This document shows, in pieces, positions 17,396 to 27,290 of a stretch of 28,232 nucleotides of DNA. The notes beneath the pieces are model-generated. The model did no database searches and was not told where the DNA came from. It worked only from the letters and a program-made list of their open reading frames with translations. A program made the translations under genes and the position numbers. Position 1 is the stretch's first letter. Every line of letters begins with the position of its first letter. Source of the DNA: Fragilaria crotonensis (taxonomy: Eukaryota > Bacillariophyta > Fragilariophyceae > Fragilariales > Fragilariaceae); NCBI GenBank assembly GCA_022925895.1, contig JAKSYS010000743.1:1-28232 (forward strand). The letters are read 5' to 3'.

Positions 17396-19072
17396 CTGCG
17401 AAGTGCTTGCTTTATGATGTATAATAATCGATCGAATTGTTAATTTGAATTCATTTAATCAGTTTGACTTGCATTTTTGCCTGAGCTAGGAAACTCTAGA
17501 TTTAAGCTTCTGTTGATCATTGATATTGGACGCAATCGAAATTCGACATTTGCAAGTGTAAAGCTGCCTTATGGGTGCTAGAGTATGACGCAATGATTAA
17601 GCCTGCCAGGGAAGATGATCATGTGGCTTGGGAAAGGATGTAAATCAAGGTACCCAAAAACTTTCGCATCCATGCTTGCCAGTAATGACGTGCGTTCCAG
17701 GAATCTCTCGTTTTCGAGTGAGGTTAGTTAATACGTGTCTTCCTTGGACGATTTGTCGGTTTCAGCACAGCAAGGTCTACGTAACGATTTGTTGGAAAAT
17801 TCGCATCCTCAACACAGTATACACTATAAACCACTTTGCACGCTTCCCGCGTGAATATGCGCCCTATTCCAAGACACATTCTTGGACACTTTAACCCAGC
17901 ATTCAATATCAGAAGATTCGAGCAGCGTTGCTGACTTCAATGCCAAGGGTCCTTTCTTTGTTCCTGTAGGGCAGCAGCAACTTTCAATGATTGATTCAGT
18001 CGTTCGGGATGTTTCAATTAGCCTCGAAAAATAAAGCGACGTCTTTAGCCGATGTTTCGTCGTCTGCTTATGAATAACTCTGCAGGACCATTTTCTACTA
18101 GTAGTATCGTCGAGATAATGCTATCGGTGGACAACGTCGCATTGGTGAGGAAGTCCAGCTTCCGAATCAACGTGTCTGGGTCACGCCGAGGTCTTCGTGC
18201 ACACCCAGTTTGATGTCATAATAAATAGAATGAAGGGAGCTCGTAAAGTTGGATTGGCGGTCAGGAGGTAACCAGGGGCATTGGTAGGGTCGTCATAGCC
18301 ATCATCGTCCAGTGGATCACCAACAACATCAAACTGCTGGTTGCTTTCATCGTCCTTGGCCAATAGACTTCCAAATAGGTCGCCAACGGACATAGCCACA
18401 TCCATGACCATGATGGCAGAAATCATGGGTCGATTCGATTCTACTCATTGCCTCTCAACTTTTCATCGAGCATACGGCCGGTAAATTGAAGAAAAAAGTT
18501 GGTGTTGGTTTTTCGCTTTTTAATCATTTCAACTTTTCGCTCACTTTTTGAGAGAGTAGCAGCTGGTACGCTGGTAGTAATACCGTACTGGAGTACTGTA
18601 ATTGTAGACATACAGTACGTCATAGGTCATAGTCTCCTATTCCTATGTATGATACTCAAGTACAAATGTACGGACATTACAGATACCACATACACATACG
18701 ACATAGACGACATGCGATGACTCTTTCACAAGTCAGATACTGTACTATGATGTAGACGTAGGTATGCTGAAAGCTTTATCCCTGGTTTTTGTTACTACTA
18801 CTCCGTAGGTCACATACTGGTACTCGTACTCGTACTCGGATCATAGAAAGATGAAAGATACAGCTCATTACACGATAGAGTCATAAGACACGCATGCATA
18901 ATACCTCGCGTCCGATGCCATTTTTCACTGTCATACATACACTGCATTACACATGTACGACTGATACTCCGAGTAGCACGCATGAAGGATGTCCTTCGAC
19001 ACAGTCTATCGGGAAAGCAGTCATCAACAGGAATTGTGCTTCACACATCAAAGCTAATTGCGATCATCCACA
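17396..19072. other. Long spacer between the kinase and the sulfotransferase-like gene
   Basis: No confident gene is present in about 1.7 kb. It begins with A/T-rich kinase 3' flank (TGTATAATAATCG). It contains a possible 81-codon minus-strand frame at 18181-18426, listed separately. GTAC-type motifs occur at about 18565-18685 and 18780-18845 (TACTGGTACTCGTACTCGTA), and a TACTCCGAGTA palindrome at 18965-18975. Confidence 0.5.
18181..18426 (-). CDS. Possible small ORF, acidic, unidentified
   Basis: This 81-codon frame starts with a true ATG and encodes MISAIMVMDVAMSVGDLFGS followed by an acidic centre (DPLDDDGYDDPTNAP) and a hydrophobic end (RAPFILFIMTSNW). The composition looks more protein-like than surrounding frames, but there is no recognisable family and no partner exon could be defined. 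It may be a gene fragment or chance. Confidence 0.25.
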   Translation of the reverse strand: MISAIMVMDVAMSVGDLFGSLLAKDDESNQQFDVVGDPLDDDGYDDPTNAPGYLLTANPTLRAPFILFIMTSNWVCTKTSA

Positions 19073-20062
19073 ATGGCGCATCGATCACGTCGGGTTGTTT
19101 ACGGTTACGAAGAGGCGAATGAGGGAGTCGTGCAGATGCTGGCATCCTACACAAAAAACCCGATTGTTCTTGGAAGCATGGCTCTTGTTGCCTTCCTGGC
19201 TGTTACGGCAGATGCAGGCGTGTTCTTCAACATGGTCTACGGGGAGAAAGATACAAGATTTAATGGGCGTCTTCCGCATAGCCTGTTGACCCTTGACTAC
19301 CCATATACCTTACTGCGAGGCGTCGTGGGAGAACAACCAGTTGAAGATAGTGACATCCCTTTCTTCTGGACGCCTCATCGAAAAGACGCGGCATTGGTGA
19401 GCAAGGTCTTGACAAATTGCTATGGAATGGAAACGATAGAACTGGGTGACTTGGAGGCCATCAAGAATGCGAAAGCGGTTGGTCTTGCGTCCCGGAAGGG
19501 GAAAAAGTTTGCCGTATCGTCTCCTTATTTGAGGGAAGTTGCTGAGATTTTCACGCCTGAAAATCTTGGACGAACTACGTGCCTATTTCGGCACCCACTG
19601 GACTACGATCTGCACGACCAACTGTCTGCGATCACGTATGAAAAAGACGACAATTGGATGGTTCGCTTTTTGCTTAATGACGGTACATCGGAATTGGGCT
19701 TTAAAGAACTTGGCGATGCGAAGCAAATTGTGAGGGATGTTTGCGTCGCCGCTACCGTGGACAAGCTGGTAGCAAGTATTGTACGCGCCGCCGAATACTA
19801 CGGGTGGGTGTTGGAAGGATCATCCAATTGTGTGGAAGATAACGTTTCAGAAGATGACACCTACGAGAGAATCTTGGATCACGAAACAGACGAATGGAAA
19901 ACCTTTTATGACAAGAGTCGGTTCGACTGTCAATTATATGAGTTGGCGCAGCAAGCTTGGAGGGCACAGATTCAAACCATTATTCCTCTTACACTGCAAC
20001 TCAAACGAGCCAAGCGTTTCCGTACCGATGAGACTCAAGAGGAAGACGAAGAGTCCGTATGA
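19073..20062 (+). CDS. Membrane-anchored sulfotransferase-like protein with a degenerate PAPS loop
   Basis: This 329-residue protein has one membrane segment at about 30-52 (PIVLGSMALVAFLAV), consistent with a type II Golgi protein. The rest resembles Golgi sulfotransferases. Residues 95-117 (DIPFFWTPHRKDAALVSKVL) align in position with the 5' phosphosulfate loop, usually P-K/R-S-G-G-T-T, here P-H-R-K-D-A-A. GRTTCLFRHPLDYDLHDQLS (166-185) matches the 3' phosphate-binding motif with its RHP. The C-terminal SRFDCQLYELAQQAW fits the N-x-D-x-x-LY-x-x-A end of the fold. The loss of the Gly-Gly-Thr loop suggests it may not bind PAPS normally. Length and clean frame argue against simple decay. Start: the ATG at 19073 is in good context (CACAATGG); upstream in-frame sequence has no ATG. 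It converges with the TrmA-like gene. Confidence 0.65.
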   Translation: MAHRSRRVVYGYEEANEGVVQMLASYTKNPIVLGSMALVAFLAVTADAGVFFNMVYGEKDTRFNGRLPHSLLTLDYPYTLLRGVVGEQPVEDSDIPFFWTPHRKDAALVSKVLTNCYGMETIELGDLEAIKNAKAVGLASRKGKKFAVSSPYLREVAEIFTPENLGRTTCLFRHPLDYDLHDQLSAITYEKDDNWMVRFLLNDGTSELGFKELGDAKQIVRDVCVAATVDKLVASIVRAAEYYGWVLEGSSNCVEDNVSEDDTYERILDHETDEWKTFYDKSRFDCQLYELAQQAWRAQIQTIIPLTLQLKRAKRFRTDETQEEDEESV

Positions 20063-20469
20063 ACCCAGCCTTGTCAACGTGTTTCATTAGTGGCTGAAGG
20101 TATCTTTCCTGCAGGTTTAAGCACCAAAGTTCAAAGGATCGAGAGTTGCGAGTCGCCGGTCGTAGTAGTTTTGGCACCCTAGAGTAGGTGGCTCTCTTAG
20201 TAATAGTAGCAAATAGAAGTTGTAGCCGTAGGTATTCTTTAGCAATTGAATGGGTAGGAATGATAACGGACGAGAACTTCCTAGATTACATGGTAACTTC
20301 TGTTCAGGCTAAAGGTCTACCCAGTCGTGCGTTGTAAGAGCTGTTATAAGGAAGGAACGGATATTACTACTACGTAGTACATAGCAATCGACGCATCCAC
20401 CAGAAAAGCACAAGCGGGTATTCGGCAGGACACATGAATGCAACATGCTCACAGCAGGATAGTATAAGT
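20063..20469. other. Convergent intergenic region
   Basis: No gene is visible in about 400 bp between two convergent genes. The only structure noted is the short palindrome TACTACGTAGTA near 20369. Confidence 0.5.
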
Positions 20470-21720
20470 TCAAGGTAAGCATCGCTTTAAATGGACCACG
20501 CTCTCTACAGAGTCTGTCCGAGGAAACAAATCTACAAGGTGGCAATCAACGACCTCGAACGAAACCTTCAATCTCGCAAGATCGCGCTTGAGAGCATGGA
20601 GCCCACACGAGATGTAGAGAATATGGTGAAACGATCCTTCTATTGCCATTTGGCAGACATTGTCGGCGAGGCCCATGCGAGGCGGATCCACGAGAAGGAC
20701 GTCATAATCGCCATTATACCATCCACGTGACTTTAGTAATGATTTATGTGCCCATTCGGAAGCGTCTCCACGAAAAACATACACAGGTGATATGTTATTG
20801 TGACTGTCGTCGCCGTGGCATCCATTTAATTCGCAATTGGTGACACAGGCTTGCACCAAACGATTGTCCAACTCAACAGCCACGATTCTTTCGACAAAGC
20901 CAGATTTCGCCAACGCTATCGTATGCGCTCCACACCCGCAATACATTTCCAGCATTGAAGATATTTGTCCAATGCTCTGGAGGCGATCCATCATCCATTC
21001 CAGAACTTTCACCATCGCCCTGGAGTTTGGATGGAAAAAGGCTGACTCTGGCTTCTGGTAGAGTATAGGTATGCAACGCGTTCCAGCTGGCACATCTTCT
21101 TTCGATAGTGTGACGCGGGTGGGAGCGTCGCCTGAGAGGTATATATACACAGTGTCTTCGAGATAATCTCGGTCTTCAGGACCTGACACGAAAACGAGCC
21201 GGCCTCTCGAGCGGCCAATGAATCGAGTTAAGTGAAGGGCTTGGCGAACGGGCTCGGCAGAAGTCCTCCAGGTATCCTCGTGAACCGGTTGTTGATACAT
21301 GAGGGTAACTATGCAATCACATGTTGGGGTGTCATTCCACGACGATGCCAATGAAATGCTTGTCACGTGATTGGACAGGACGGAATGAACATCTGCATTC
21401 AACATGCTGAGAAGTTTTTGCATTGCACGTTGAATTCTATGCGTCGCAATAGGAAACGCCGACGTGCCCAAAAAGACTGGTCTTTTATCATGGCGCATAG
21501 CATACTGATATTGACCCCCCTCCAAGACAAGTTGGAAGGTGCAGATTGACCTGTACCCAATGGTTTCCTCCTCCAATTCGCAATGCGACCAAGAGATGTT
21601 GTCGGCCACGGACTGTAGTTCTGTTGCAGCCTCTTGGAGCTTGCGCCTCGAGTGTTCTACTCCACTATCGCGAAGCTGAGCTTCATAGCCTGGGAGTGCA
21701 ACCGTCGTTGCAACTGTCAT
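20470..21720 (-). CDS. TrmA-type tRNA (uracil-5-)-methyltransferase
   Basis: This 416-residue enzyme should methylate uridine 54 of tRNA using S-adenosylmethionine. Its whole length follows bacterial TrmA rather than the longer RumA/Trm2 form, with no iron-sulfur cysteine cluster or TRAM domain. Visible motifs are GYEAQL at 11-16 near the start, as in E. coli TrmA, a YQKPESAFFHPNSRAM nucleotide-site region (221-236), SAM motif LEMYCGCGAHTIALA (257-271), DVLLVDPPRMGL (340-351), the catalytic Cys372 in ILYISCGLHALKRDL, and a C-terminal catalytic Glu in DSVESVVHLKR (Glu406). The ATG at 21720 places YEAQL at the usual distance from the N-terminus; an upstream in-frame GTG is not needed. No clear targeting peptide is seen, though MTVATTVALPG is uncharged. 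It is divergent from the GT64 gene. Confidence 0.9.
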   Translation of the reverse strand: MTVATTVALPGYEAQLRDSGVEHSRRKLQEAATELQSVADNISWSHCELEEETIGYRSICTFQLVLEGGQYQYAMRHDKRPVFLGTSAFPIATHRIQRAMQKLLSMLNADVHSVLSNHVTSISLASSWNDTPTCDCIVTLMYQQPVHEDTWRTSAEPVRQALHLTRFIGRSRGRLVFVSGPEDRDYLEDTVYIYLSGDAPTRVTLSKEDVPAGTRCIPILYQKPESAFFHPNSRAMVKVLEWMMDRLQSIGQISSMLEMYCGCGAHTIALAKSGFVERIVAVELDNRLVQACVTNCELNGCHGDDSHNNISPVYVFRGDASEWAHKSLLKSRGWYNGDYDVLLVDPPRMGLADNVCQMAIEGSFHHILYISCGLHALKRDLARLKVSFEVVDCHLVDLFPRTDSVESVVHLKRCLP

Positions 21721-22041
21721 CGCAATGACAGTGACCCCTTGAAACCTGACGCGAATTGCAGAAAACACTGGAAGGAAGGCGCAATACCCTACTAGTAGAG
21801 TACTGTAGAAAATAATGTACCGGTAGATAACCTTTACTGTTTGAGTTTATTGACACAAAATTTAAAAACTAAAAATTTGGAAAACCCACACCACAGAGCG
21901 CATATAGCATATTCACACCGTGATGCTCACCTTCACTGTACTCACAACAAATTACATGGACGAAGAGTCACCATAATGCGATCACATTATCTCTTCGCCT
22001 TCACAACCTTCGAATACTCGAGCTTCGGAGTATATTAGAAT
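21721..22041. promoter_or_regulatory. Shared divergent promoter region of the TrmA-like and GT64 genes
   Basis: This 321 bp region separates two start codons pointing away from each other and must carry both promoters. It contains GTAC-type motifs near 21790-21830 (AGAGTACTGTAG, TGTACCGGTAG) and an inverted repeat ATACTC...GAGTAT at about 22013-22032, directly before the GT64 ATG. No TATA box is assigned. Confidence 0.5.
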
Positions 22042-23651
22042 ATGCCACCTCCACAGCTTCGGAAATTGAGTACGAAACGGTGTCGAGTAAACCCTGTGAA
22101 CTTTCTTTACGTGGTATCGTTGTTCATCGTAGCTATTGCCGTCTATGAATGTGTCCAGTTCACAGCCGTTGGAGGCGAAGTTGGAGCAACTTCAGGATCA
22201 TCGGACCGACCGCTTCAGCTGTCTATCATGCAGAAAACGACACAGAGACCTTCAAGTCAAGACAACGATGCCTCGATTGCTACAACGCCGACGCCGTCAG
22301 TGATGACGCCCTTCGAGCTACCAGTTGGTTTCCGATCGATGCTTGAACGTGCCAAGGAGATGAAGGGGAAATGCAATGTACTACCTTCGGTGAAGTCAGA
22401 ACCGAACGAGATTGACTTACCTGCATTCGGACTTATTGATGCCCTTGAAACGTATCGACCACAATCTGTGCAGGAAGTGCGGGACTGGAATTGCGAGCTA
22501 CCTCCTCCCACCGAGTGTGATGTTGAACGGTTCAGCGTCATATTTCTTGGGTATAGTCAAGATCGCTTAAGTGGTATGAAAAATCAGTTTCGAGCTATGT
22601 TGCGCTCATCCCCATATAGAGACATGGTGGAAGAGATTGTACTGGTGTGGAACAACCCAAAACCGCTGAATGAATCGGGATCGGATGGGGAGTACATGTA
22701 CCAATGGTCCTTGCGAGAGACAGATGCGTTTGATGAGACGGAACCAAATCGATTTCGCGTCTTTTATCCTATCGAGCACGGGTTGTCGAGCAGTTTAATG
22801 AATCGCTATCACCCAATGATCAAACCAAAGTCCAAGGCGCTACTCTACTATGATGACGACGGGCCCTTCTACCACGAAAGAGTAATCAGGAGCAACTTTG
22901 AGCTTTGGAAACGAAACTCGAATGTACAGACGGGAGCCATGGCAAGAGCCTTCACTTTAAGCACACGGCAGCAAAAGGAGAAGGACAAGATGCTTGGTGG
23001 TCCCACGAAATTAGATGATCGAAAGTTCATTTCTCATTGCAAAGAAAATGGCGATAAGATTGTCTACGACTTTCGATACTTTGAAAACTTTCATGCGAAC
23101 ATGGTAAGTAGAAATATCGCCTTCTCATGCGCCTGGGAATGCTTTTTCGTCCACTAATCAGCTTCTCCCAGGTTCTACCTTCCGGATCAATGATTCACCG
23201 CAACTACTTATGCTTTATTTGGCATCCTGCATTGGCAGAACTGCGAAGATTTGTCCATGACCATCTTGTTCATCCTGATGACATGACTGTTTCGACCATT
23301 GTGAGTCACCTCAGTGGACGGGCTCCGAAACCTTACTCGCGACGATTACCAGAGCAACGCCGACGACTCCAAGACAGCGTAAATGGAACATCTCCAGCAG
23401 GCATGTGGCGGACCAAGGATTGGGGTAACTTGCGATCTATCGCTTTGAATTCAGTCGTATCATACTTCGGTGCGATCAACAGTGGTAGTTATGGATGGTG
23501 TTACAAAACGGAGTATCACCGCGTTCAAAGGCGTAGGCAAATCTGTGATCCTGAAATGGCCAGAGTGGGCATGCTCCCATGGATGCAAATAGGCGGAGCC
23601 GGGAATGACCTTTGTCCTGCCCAACCCAGTCCCAATAGTGTGACTGTATAG
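22042..23651 (+). CDS. GT64/exostosin-family glycosyltransferase, two exons
   Basis: The joined product is 513 residues. Residues 1-40 form a basic tail plus signal anchor (NFLYVVSLFIVAIAVYECV), as in type II Golgi glycosyltransferases, followed by a Ser/Thr-rich stem to about 90. The catalytic part from about 164 matches the C-terminal domain of exostosins and EXTL2: FSVIFLGYSQDRLSGM, EEIVLVWNNPKPLN, the metal-binding acidic motif YYDDDGPF (Asp271-273), then across the splice VLPSGSMIHRNYL, and PDDMTVSTIVSHLSGRAP with Asp390/391 at the expected catalytic Asp. Exon 1 is 22042-23103 and exon 2 is 23172-23651. Animal relatives transfer GlcNAc or GalNAc in heparan sulfate synthesis; the diatom acceptor is unknown. 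The protein has a roughly 100-residue C-terminal extension after the domain. Confidence 0.88.
23104..23171 (+). other. Spliceosomal intron in the GT64 gene
   Basis: This 68 bp intron begins ATG/GTAAGTAG and ends CTTCTCCCAG/GTTCTACC, in phase 0. Without splicing the first frame stops at 23157. Splicing joins FENFHANM to VLPSGSMIHRNYL, the conserved continuation of the GT64 domain. Confidence 0.92.
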
Positions 23652-24023
23652 TTCCAATTCAGCAGTGGCATCCATCTCTTGTCCTATCAGGGTTTCGTGC
23701 ATGTGGTGCGTTACCAAGGTTTTGGTCATATGGTCAGTTCTTATGGAAGGCTGGCTCTCACCGTAGGGATGTAGCTATCAATCTCTGTACCGTTGTCTCA
23801 ACCATAAGTTTTAAACAACTTGCCGTTCGCCATCGACGCTGAGACGGATTGTGCGTGGTGACATGGTCCACATTACATGTCATCTCCTCAAACAAACGCT
23901 GAAAAACCCGACACACCGGGGTTCGGTTCAAAACAGTCTAATGATTCAGTGCGGGGTCTTAAAAACGCCACATCTATTTTTTATGCAATTGCCAATGCAA
24001 GCCTTGAGACCCGAATCGAATCA
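23652..24023. other. Convergent intergenic region between GT64 and ZDS genes
   Basis: Nothing recognisable was found in 372 bp. It carries the 3' flanks of both genes and lacks the GTAC motif clusters seen elsewhere. Confidence 0.5.
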
Positions 24024-25778
24024 TTACGCAACGTCCGCGAAAAAAGGTGTAGCAACGGGAGCCTTGTTGGCCCTGGACATGGCGGCGAGTCCATTTGGTC
24101 CATCTGCCCTAGCGATAATTTCATCGGCAACCATCAGACCCGATCGTGTAGCACCCTCCATGGAATCCAAGTAGTCCTGGTATGTATAGGATCCAGCCAG
24201 AAAGAAGTTTGGAATAGGAGTTGCCTGTTTTGGGCGGAATTTGTCTTGGCCAGGCTTCTCGCGGTACAAACTCTGCCCAAGCTTTACAACAGACGACCAA
24301 GTGGACTTCAACTTCCTTGAAGATGGGAAGAGGTCATTCAATTGCTTAATGCAGTCTTCTACGAGCTGCTCGTTCGATCGGTTAAAGGCGCGTTCGTCAA
24401 AAACAACTTGGATCAGACTTCCTTCGCCAGGTTTGTAGTAGTCTCCAGGGCTAGTCAAGGCGAGATCGGCGAAACACGAGAACTCAGCGTCGACACTGTA
24501 GAGAAGATTATCGATACCTGGTGCCCGTCCATTACTCAGGTCTCCCGAAAGTTTCATCATAAGTTCTTCGTCTTGCATTTCAGTCACCCATCCATCAAAT
24601 CTGACTTGAACCGTGGCAATAGGAACGGTGTCAAGGTTGTAAATCTTATCGAATGCGTCGAACTTGCGGAAGCTCTCAGGAAGGACCTTCTTGATTCCAG
24701 GAACGTCACACGCAGCGATGACTGCATCAAAGGCACGGAATTCTTCTCTGGCTCCAGTCTTGATACCGTAAACACGCGTTGGCTTGCCCTCGTCATCAAC
24801 ATCGTGGACAATGTCACGAACCGGTGTACTAAGATTGATTTTGACGTTACGGTCCTCCAGGTATTTGATAATTGGATCGTGAAGTCCAGTCTGGGGACTT
24901 CCGTCGAGCATTCTCAACACACTGGCTTCAGTACGAATCGCAAAGAGCATGAAGATCGTCAACATGCAGCGGGCACTAATAGTATCGCAGTCCAGGAATC
25001 CCAAGGCGTACGCAATCGCGTCCCACATGCGGTCGAGACTGCCGCGTTTGCCTCCCAGTTGAGTGAACCATTCAGTAAAGGTTATATCATCCAAGTCCCG
25101 GACCATGTCCATGCCACCGTCAAAATCGACGAGAGCTCGAACGATCGGGGATGTTCCTAGACGGACAGCGTTATGAAATTTGTCCTCTATTCCGAGCTGC
25201 TCGGTGCGTGCAAAGGCCTGAAGACCACTGACAGGAGCCCCAATAGGGAACTTGAAGTCAAGAGCGCCAAGATGGCCTCCTTTGTTGACAAAAGTGTGGA
25301 TGTGTTCCTTGACGCGAAGGTTCTTGTCAAATCCTCCAGTGCGCTTCATGATTCCGAAAAGGTTGTAGTAGCACCCGAAAAAGACGTGAAGACCCATTTC
25401 AATGTGATTTCCGTCCTTATCCTTCCACGAACTGACCTTGCCTCCGACGTAAGGTCGAACTTCAAACAGCTCAACGTCATGGCCAGCATCAGCCAAGTCC
25501 ATTGCAGCAATCATACCTGCAAGTCCAGCTCCTATGATGCCAATCTTGAGACGCTCCTCATTCTTCTTACCCGGGCCATTCTGAGCACGAGCCATGAGGT
25601 TTTGATTTAAGAAAGAATCGTTACCAATCTGCTTCTTGGCACTATCTGACGTGAACTCAGGCGCGACAGCACTCTTCAGCGAAGTAGCACCATGACTGGC
25701 AAGTACAGTGGGGACAAAGGCGTCGACGACCCCACAAACCATAAGAGCTGCAATAGCAGCTGATGAAAGTCGAACCAT
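24024..25778 (-). CDS. ZDS: Zeta-carotene desaturase, plastid
   Basis: This 584-residue FAD enzyme desaturates zeta-carotene through neurosporene to lycopene, feeding synthesis of fucoxanthin and beta-carotene in diatom plastids. The N-terminus [20 protein letters not shown] is a signal peptide followed by FVP, the diatom plastid cleavage motif. The dinucleotide-binding motif is [20 protein letters not shown] (80-99) with [32 protein letters not shown] (125-144) is diagnostic of ZDS rather than phytoene desaturase, as are [20 protein letters not shown] and [20 protein letters not shown]. The C-terminal FAD motif is [20 protein letters not shown]. The ATG at 25778 gives the signal peptide its N-terminus; the frame extends upstream only to a GTG. 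It is divergent from RtcA. Single exon. Confidence 0.95.
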   Translation of the reverse strand: MVRLSSAAIAALMVCGVVDAFVPTVLASHGATSLKSAVAPEFTSDSAKKQIGNDSFLNQNLMARAQNGPGKKNEERLKIGIIGAGLAGMIAAMDLADAGHDVELFEVRPYVGGKVSSWKDKDGNHIEMGLHVFFGCYYNLFGIMKRTGGFDKNLRVKEHIHTFVNKGGHLGALDFKFPIGAPVSGLQAFARTEQLGIEDKFHNAVRLGTSPIVRALVDFDGGMDMVRDLDDITFTEWFTQLGGKRGSLDRMWDAIAYALGFLDCDTISARCMLTIFMLFAIRTEASVLRMLDGSPQTGLHDPIIKYLEDRNVKINLSTPVRDIVHDVDDEGKPTRVYGIKTGAREEFRAFDAVIAACDVPGIKKVLPESFRKFDAFDKIYNLDTVPIATVQVRFDGWVTEMQDEELMMKLSGDLSNGRAPGIDNLLYSVDAEFSCFADLALTSPGDYYKPGEGSLIQVVFDERAFNRSNEQLVEDCIKQLNDLFPSSRKLKSTWSSVVKLGQSLYREKPGQDKFRPKQATPIPNFFLAGSYTYQDYLDSMEGATRSGLMVADEIIARADGPNGLAAMSRANKAPVATPFFADVA

Positions 25779-26132
25779 AGTATTGTTTGTAGACTCTTGT
25801 TTTGTGGTCCGCTGCACTGTGTGTGATCAGCAGGAATAACGCGGATCTGGATGATGTGATCAGTGACGTTCTCCGGTTCGGTGATGGGTGATGGGAGAGA
25901 TTTTGTCCCGTTTCGTGCGTCGTGCGTGTTGAAGTCTCGGATTCGTTGAGTCGAATGAGTCAGGAATCAATGCGTGATATGCTGGGTGGCAACTGGCAAC
26001 CGACTACATTGTACTACCGTATTAGCTCTACTACAGTACTCACTCCAGAGAGCTTAACTTTCATCTATGACATGCAGGATGTGTCGTGTGTCGTGCTACC
26101 ATGAAACCAAACGAGCAATGCAAGTGGTGGCC
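25779..26132. promoter_or_regulatory. Shared divergent promoter region of ZDS and RtcA
   Basis: About 350 bp separate the two start codons. It contains CCGGTTCGGTGATGGGTGAT near 25873 and a GTAC-type cluster at about 26010-26040 (TTGTACTACCGTATTAG, CTACAGTACTCACTCC). Any light-responsive element for the carotenoid gene would be here, but none is recognised from sequence. Confidence 0.45.
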
Positions 26133-27290
26133 ATGATGGCTAGAGATGTCTCTATCGACGGATCGCATGGGGAAGGAGGGGGTCAGGTGTTGCGGAACGC
26201 CATATCGTTTGCCGCGATTCTAAACAAGGCCATCAAGATAAACAATATCAGAGCGGGAAGAACCAAGCCAGGCCTTCAGGCTCAGCACATGACCGGCTTG
26301 AGTCTCTGTACTGAGATCCGAGGTGGCAAGCTTGATGGATGTTGGCTAGGTTCGACTGAAGTTTCGTACACACCACCTGCCGACGACAAAGCAGAAGCAA
26401 GAATAGAGTACGTCGGGGATACCAGAACTGCTGGGTCCATTTGTCTAGTCCTGCAGGCGGCCCTGCCGGTAGCATTGTTTTCAAGATCAATGCCAACGGA
26501 TTTGATTCTCAAAGGCGGAACAAACGCCAGCATGGCGCCACAATACGACTATTGGGAGAAAGTGTTTCTTCCCACTTTGATTTCCCAATGTGGCTTCCCA
26601 ACCGACTTAATTGAGCACCGGGTCGTGCGTCGTGGTTATTATCCCCGAGGTGGTGGTGAGGTGATGATTGAAGTGACTCCTTGGCAGAAGCCGTTGCCGC
26701 CCATCATTTTGAAAGATCGGGGCGACGTCTCGTCAATAGAGATTCATTGCTACTATGCAGGTGCCGTACCTCGTACTGTCGCCTACGAAATGGCCGAGGC
26801 TGCAAAAACGTTTCTGAAAAAAGCTGGCATTCTCATTGAGCCAGATGTTGATATTGTACATGAGATGAAATCGATGGGTTCTGGTTGCGGTATTCTTCTT
26901 GTTGCCACCACTACTACAGATTGCCTGTTGGCCGGGTCCGCATTGGGTTCACCCAACAAACCAGCGATCGAGGTGGGACGTGAAGCTGCTGAAGAACTTG
27001 TGGCCACACTTCGGGACGGGGGTTGCGTCGATGAATGGCTTCAAGATCAGCTCATACTCTTTATGGCTCTGGGTGACGGCATCTCGGAGGTGCTAACGGG
27101 TTCTTTGACAATGCACACACAAACGGCAATCTGGACTGCTGAGCAAATGTCCGGCGCCAAATTCGAAGTGAAACGCTTGGAAGAAGGTGAAGGAGGAAAT
27201 AATGCTGAAGGATATGGCAAGGATGGCCGGATTCCTGGCAAGCATCTAATTCGATGCATTGGAATGAACTTTGTCAACAAGGCGCTATAA
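26133..27290 (+). CDS. RTCA: RNA 3'-terminal phosphate cyclase
   Basis: This enzyme converts RNA 3'-phosphate ends to 2',3'-cyclic phosphates with ATP and acts in RNA repair or processing. Motifs include VSIDGSHGEGGGQVLRNAIS at the N-terminus, the core IRAGRTKPGLQAQHMTGL, KGGTNASMAPQYDYWEKVFLP, RRGYYPRGGGEV, and the catalytic His328 in GSLTMHTQTAIWTAEQ (AMP is attached to this histidine in the family). From the ATG at 26133 the protein is 385 residues, close to human RTCA. In-frame ATGs at 26067, 26079 and 26118 could extend it by up to 22 residues without family similarity. A Gly/Glu-rich insert lies near the C-terminus (EEGEGGNNAEGYGKDG). It matches the RTC-type cyclase and not the inactive Rcl1 branch, because the catalytic His is present. 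Confidence 0.94.
   Translation: MMARDVSIDGSHGEGGGQVLRNAISFAAILNKAIKINNIRAGRTKPGLQAQHMTGLSLCTEIRGGKLDGCWLGSTEVSYTPPADDKAEARIEYVGDTRTAGSICLVLQAALPVALFSRSMPTDLILKGGTNASMAPQYDYWEKVFLPTLISQCGFPTDLIEHRVVRRGYYPRGGGEVMIEVTPWQKPLPPIILKDRGDVSSIEIHCYYAGAVPRTVAYEMAEAAKTFLKKAGILIEPDVDIVHEMKSMGSGCGILLVATTTTDCLLAGSALGSPNKPAIEVGREAAEELVATLRDGGCVDEWLQDQLILFMALGDGISEVLTGSLTMHTQTAIWTAEQMSGAKFEVKRLEEGEGGNNAEGYGKDGRIPGKHLIRCIGMNFVNKAL

Noticed and set aside
18103-18180. A plus-strand frame reading SIVEIMLSVDNVALV, which resembles the E-x-x-LSVDN motif of TerC membrane proteins.
   Set aside because: Only about ten residues match, no membrane segments follow in any frame, and the next part needs a frameshift. Chance or a tiny relic cannot be told apart.
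4700-20180. A 15-base match TAGTTTTGGCACCCT near 4700 and near 20168.
   Set aside because: One 15-base match in 28 kb is close to random expectation and the flanks do not align.
24342-25160. A 272-codon plus-strand frame opposite the zeta-carotene desaturase gene.
   Set aside because: It is an antisense shadow of a clearly conserved gene and shows no motifs of its own.
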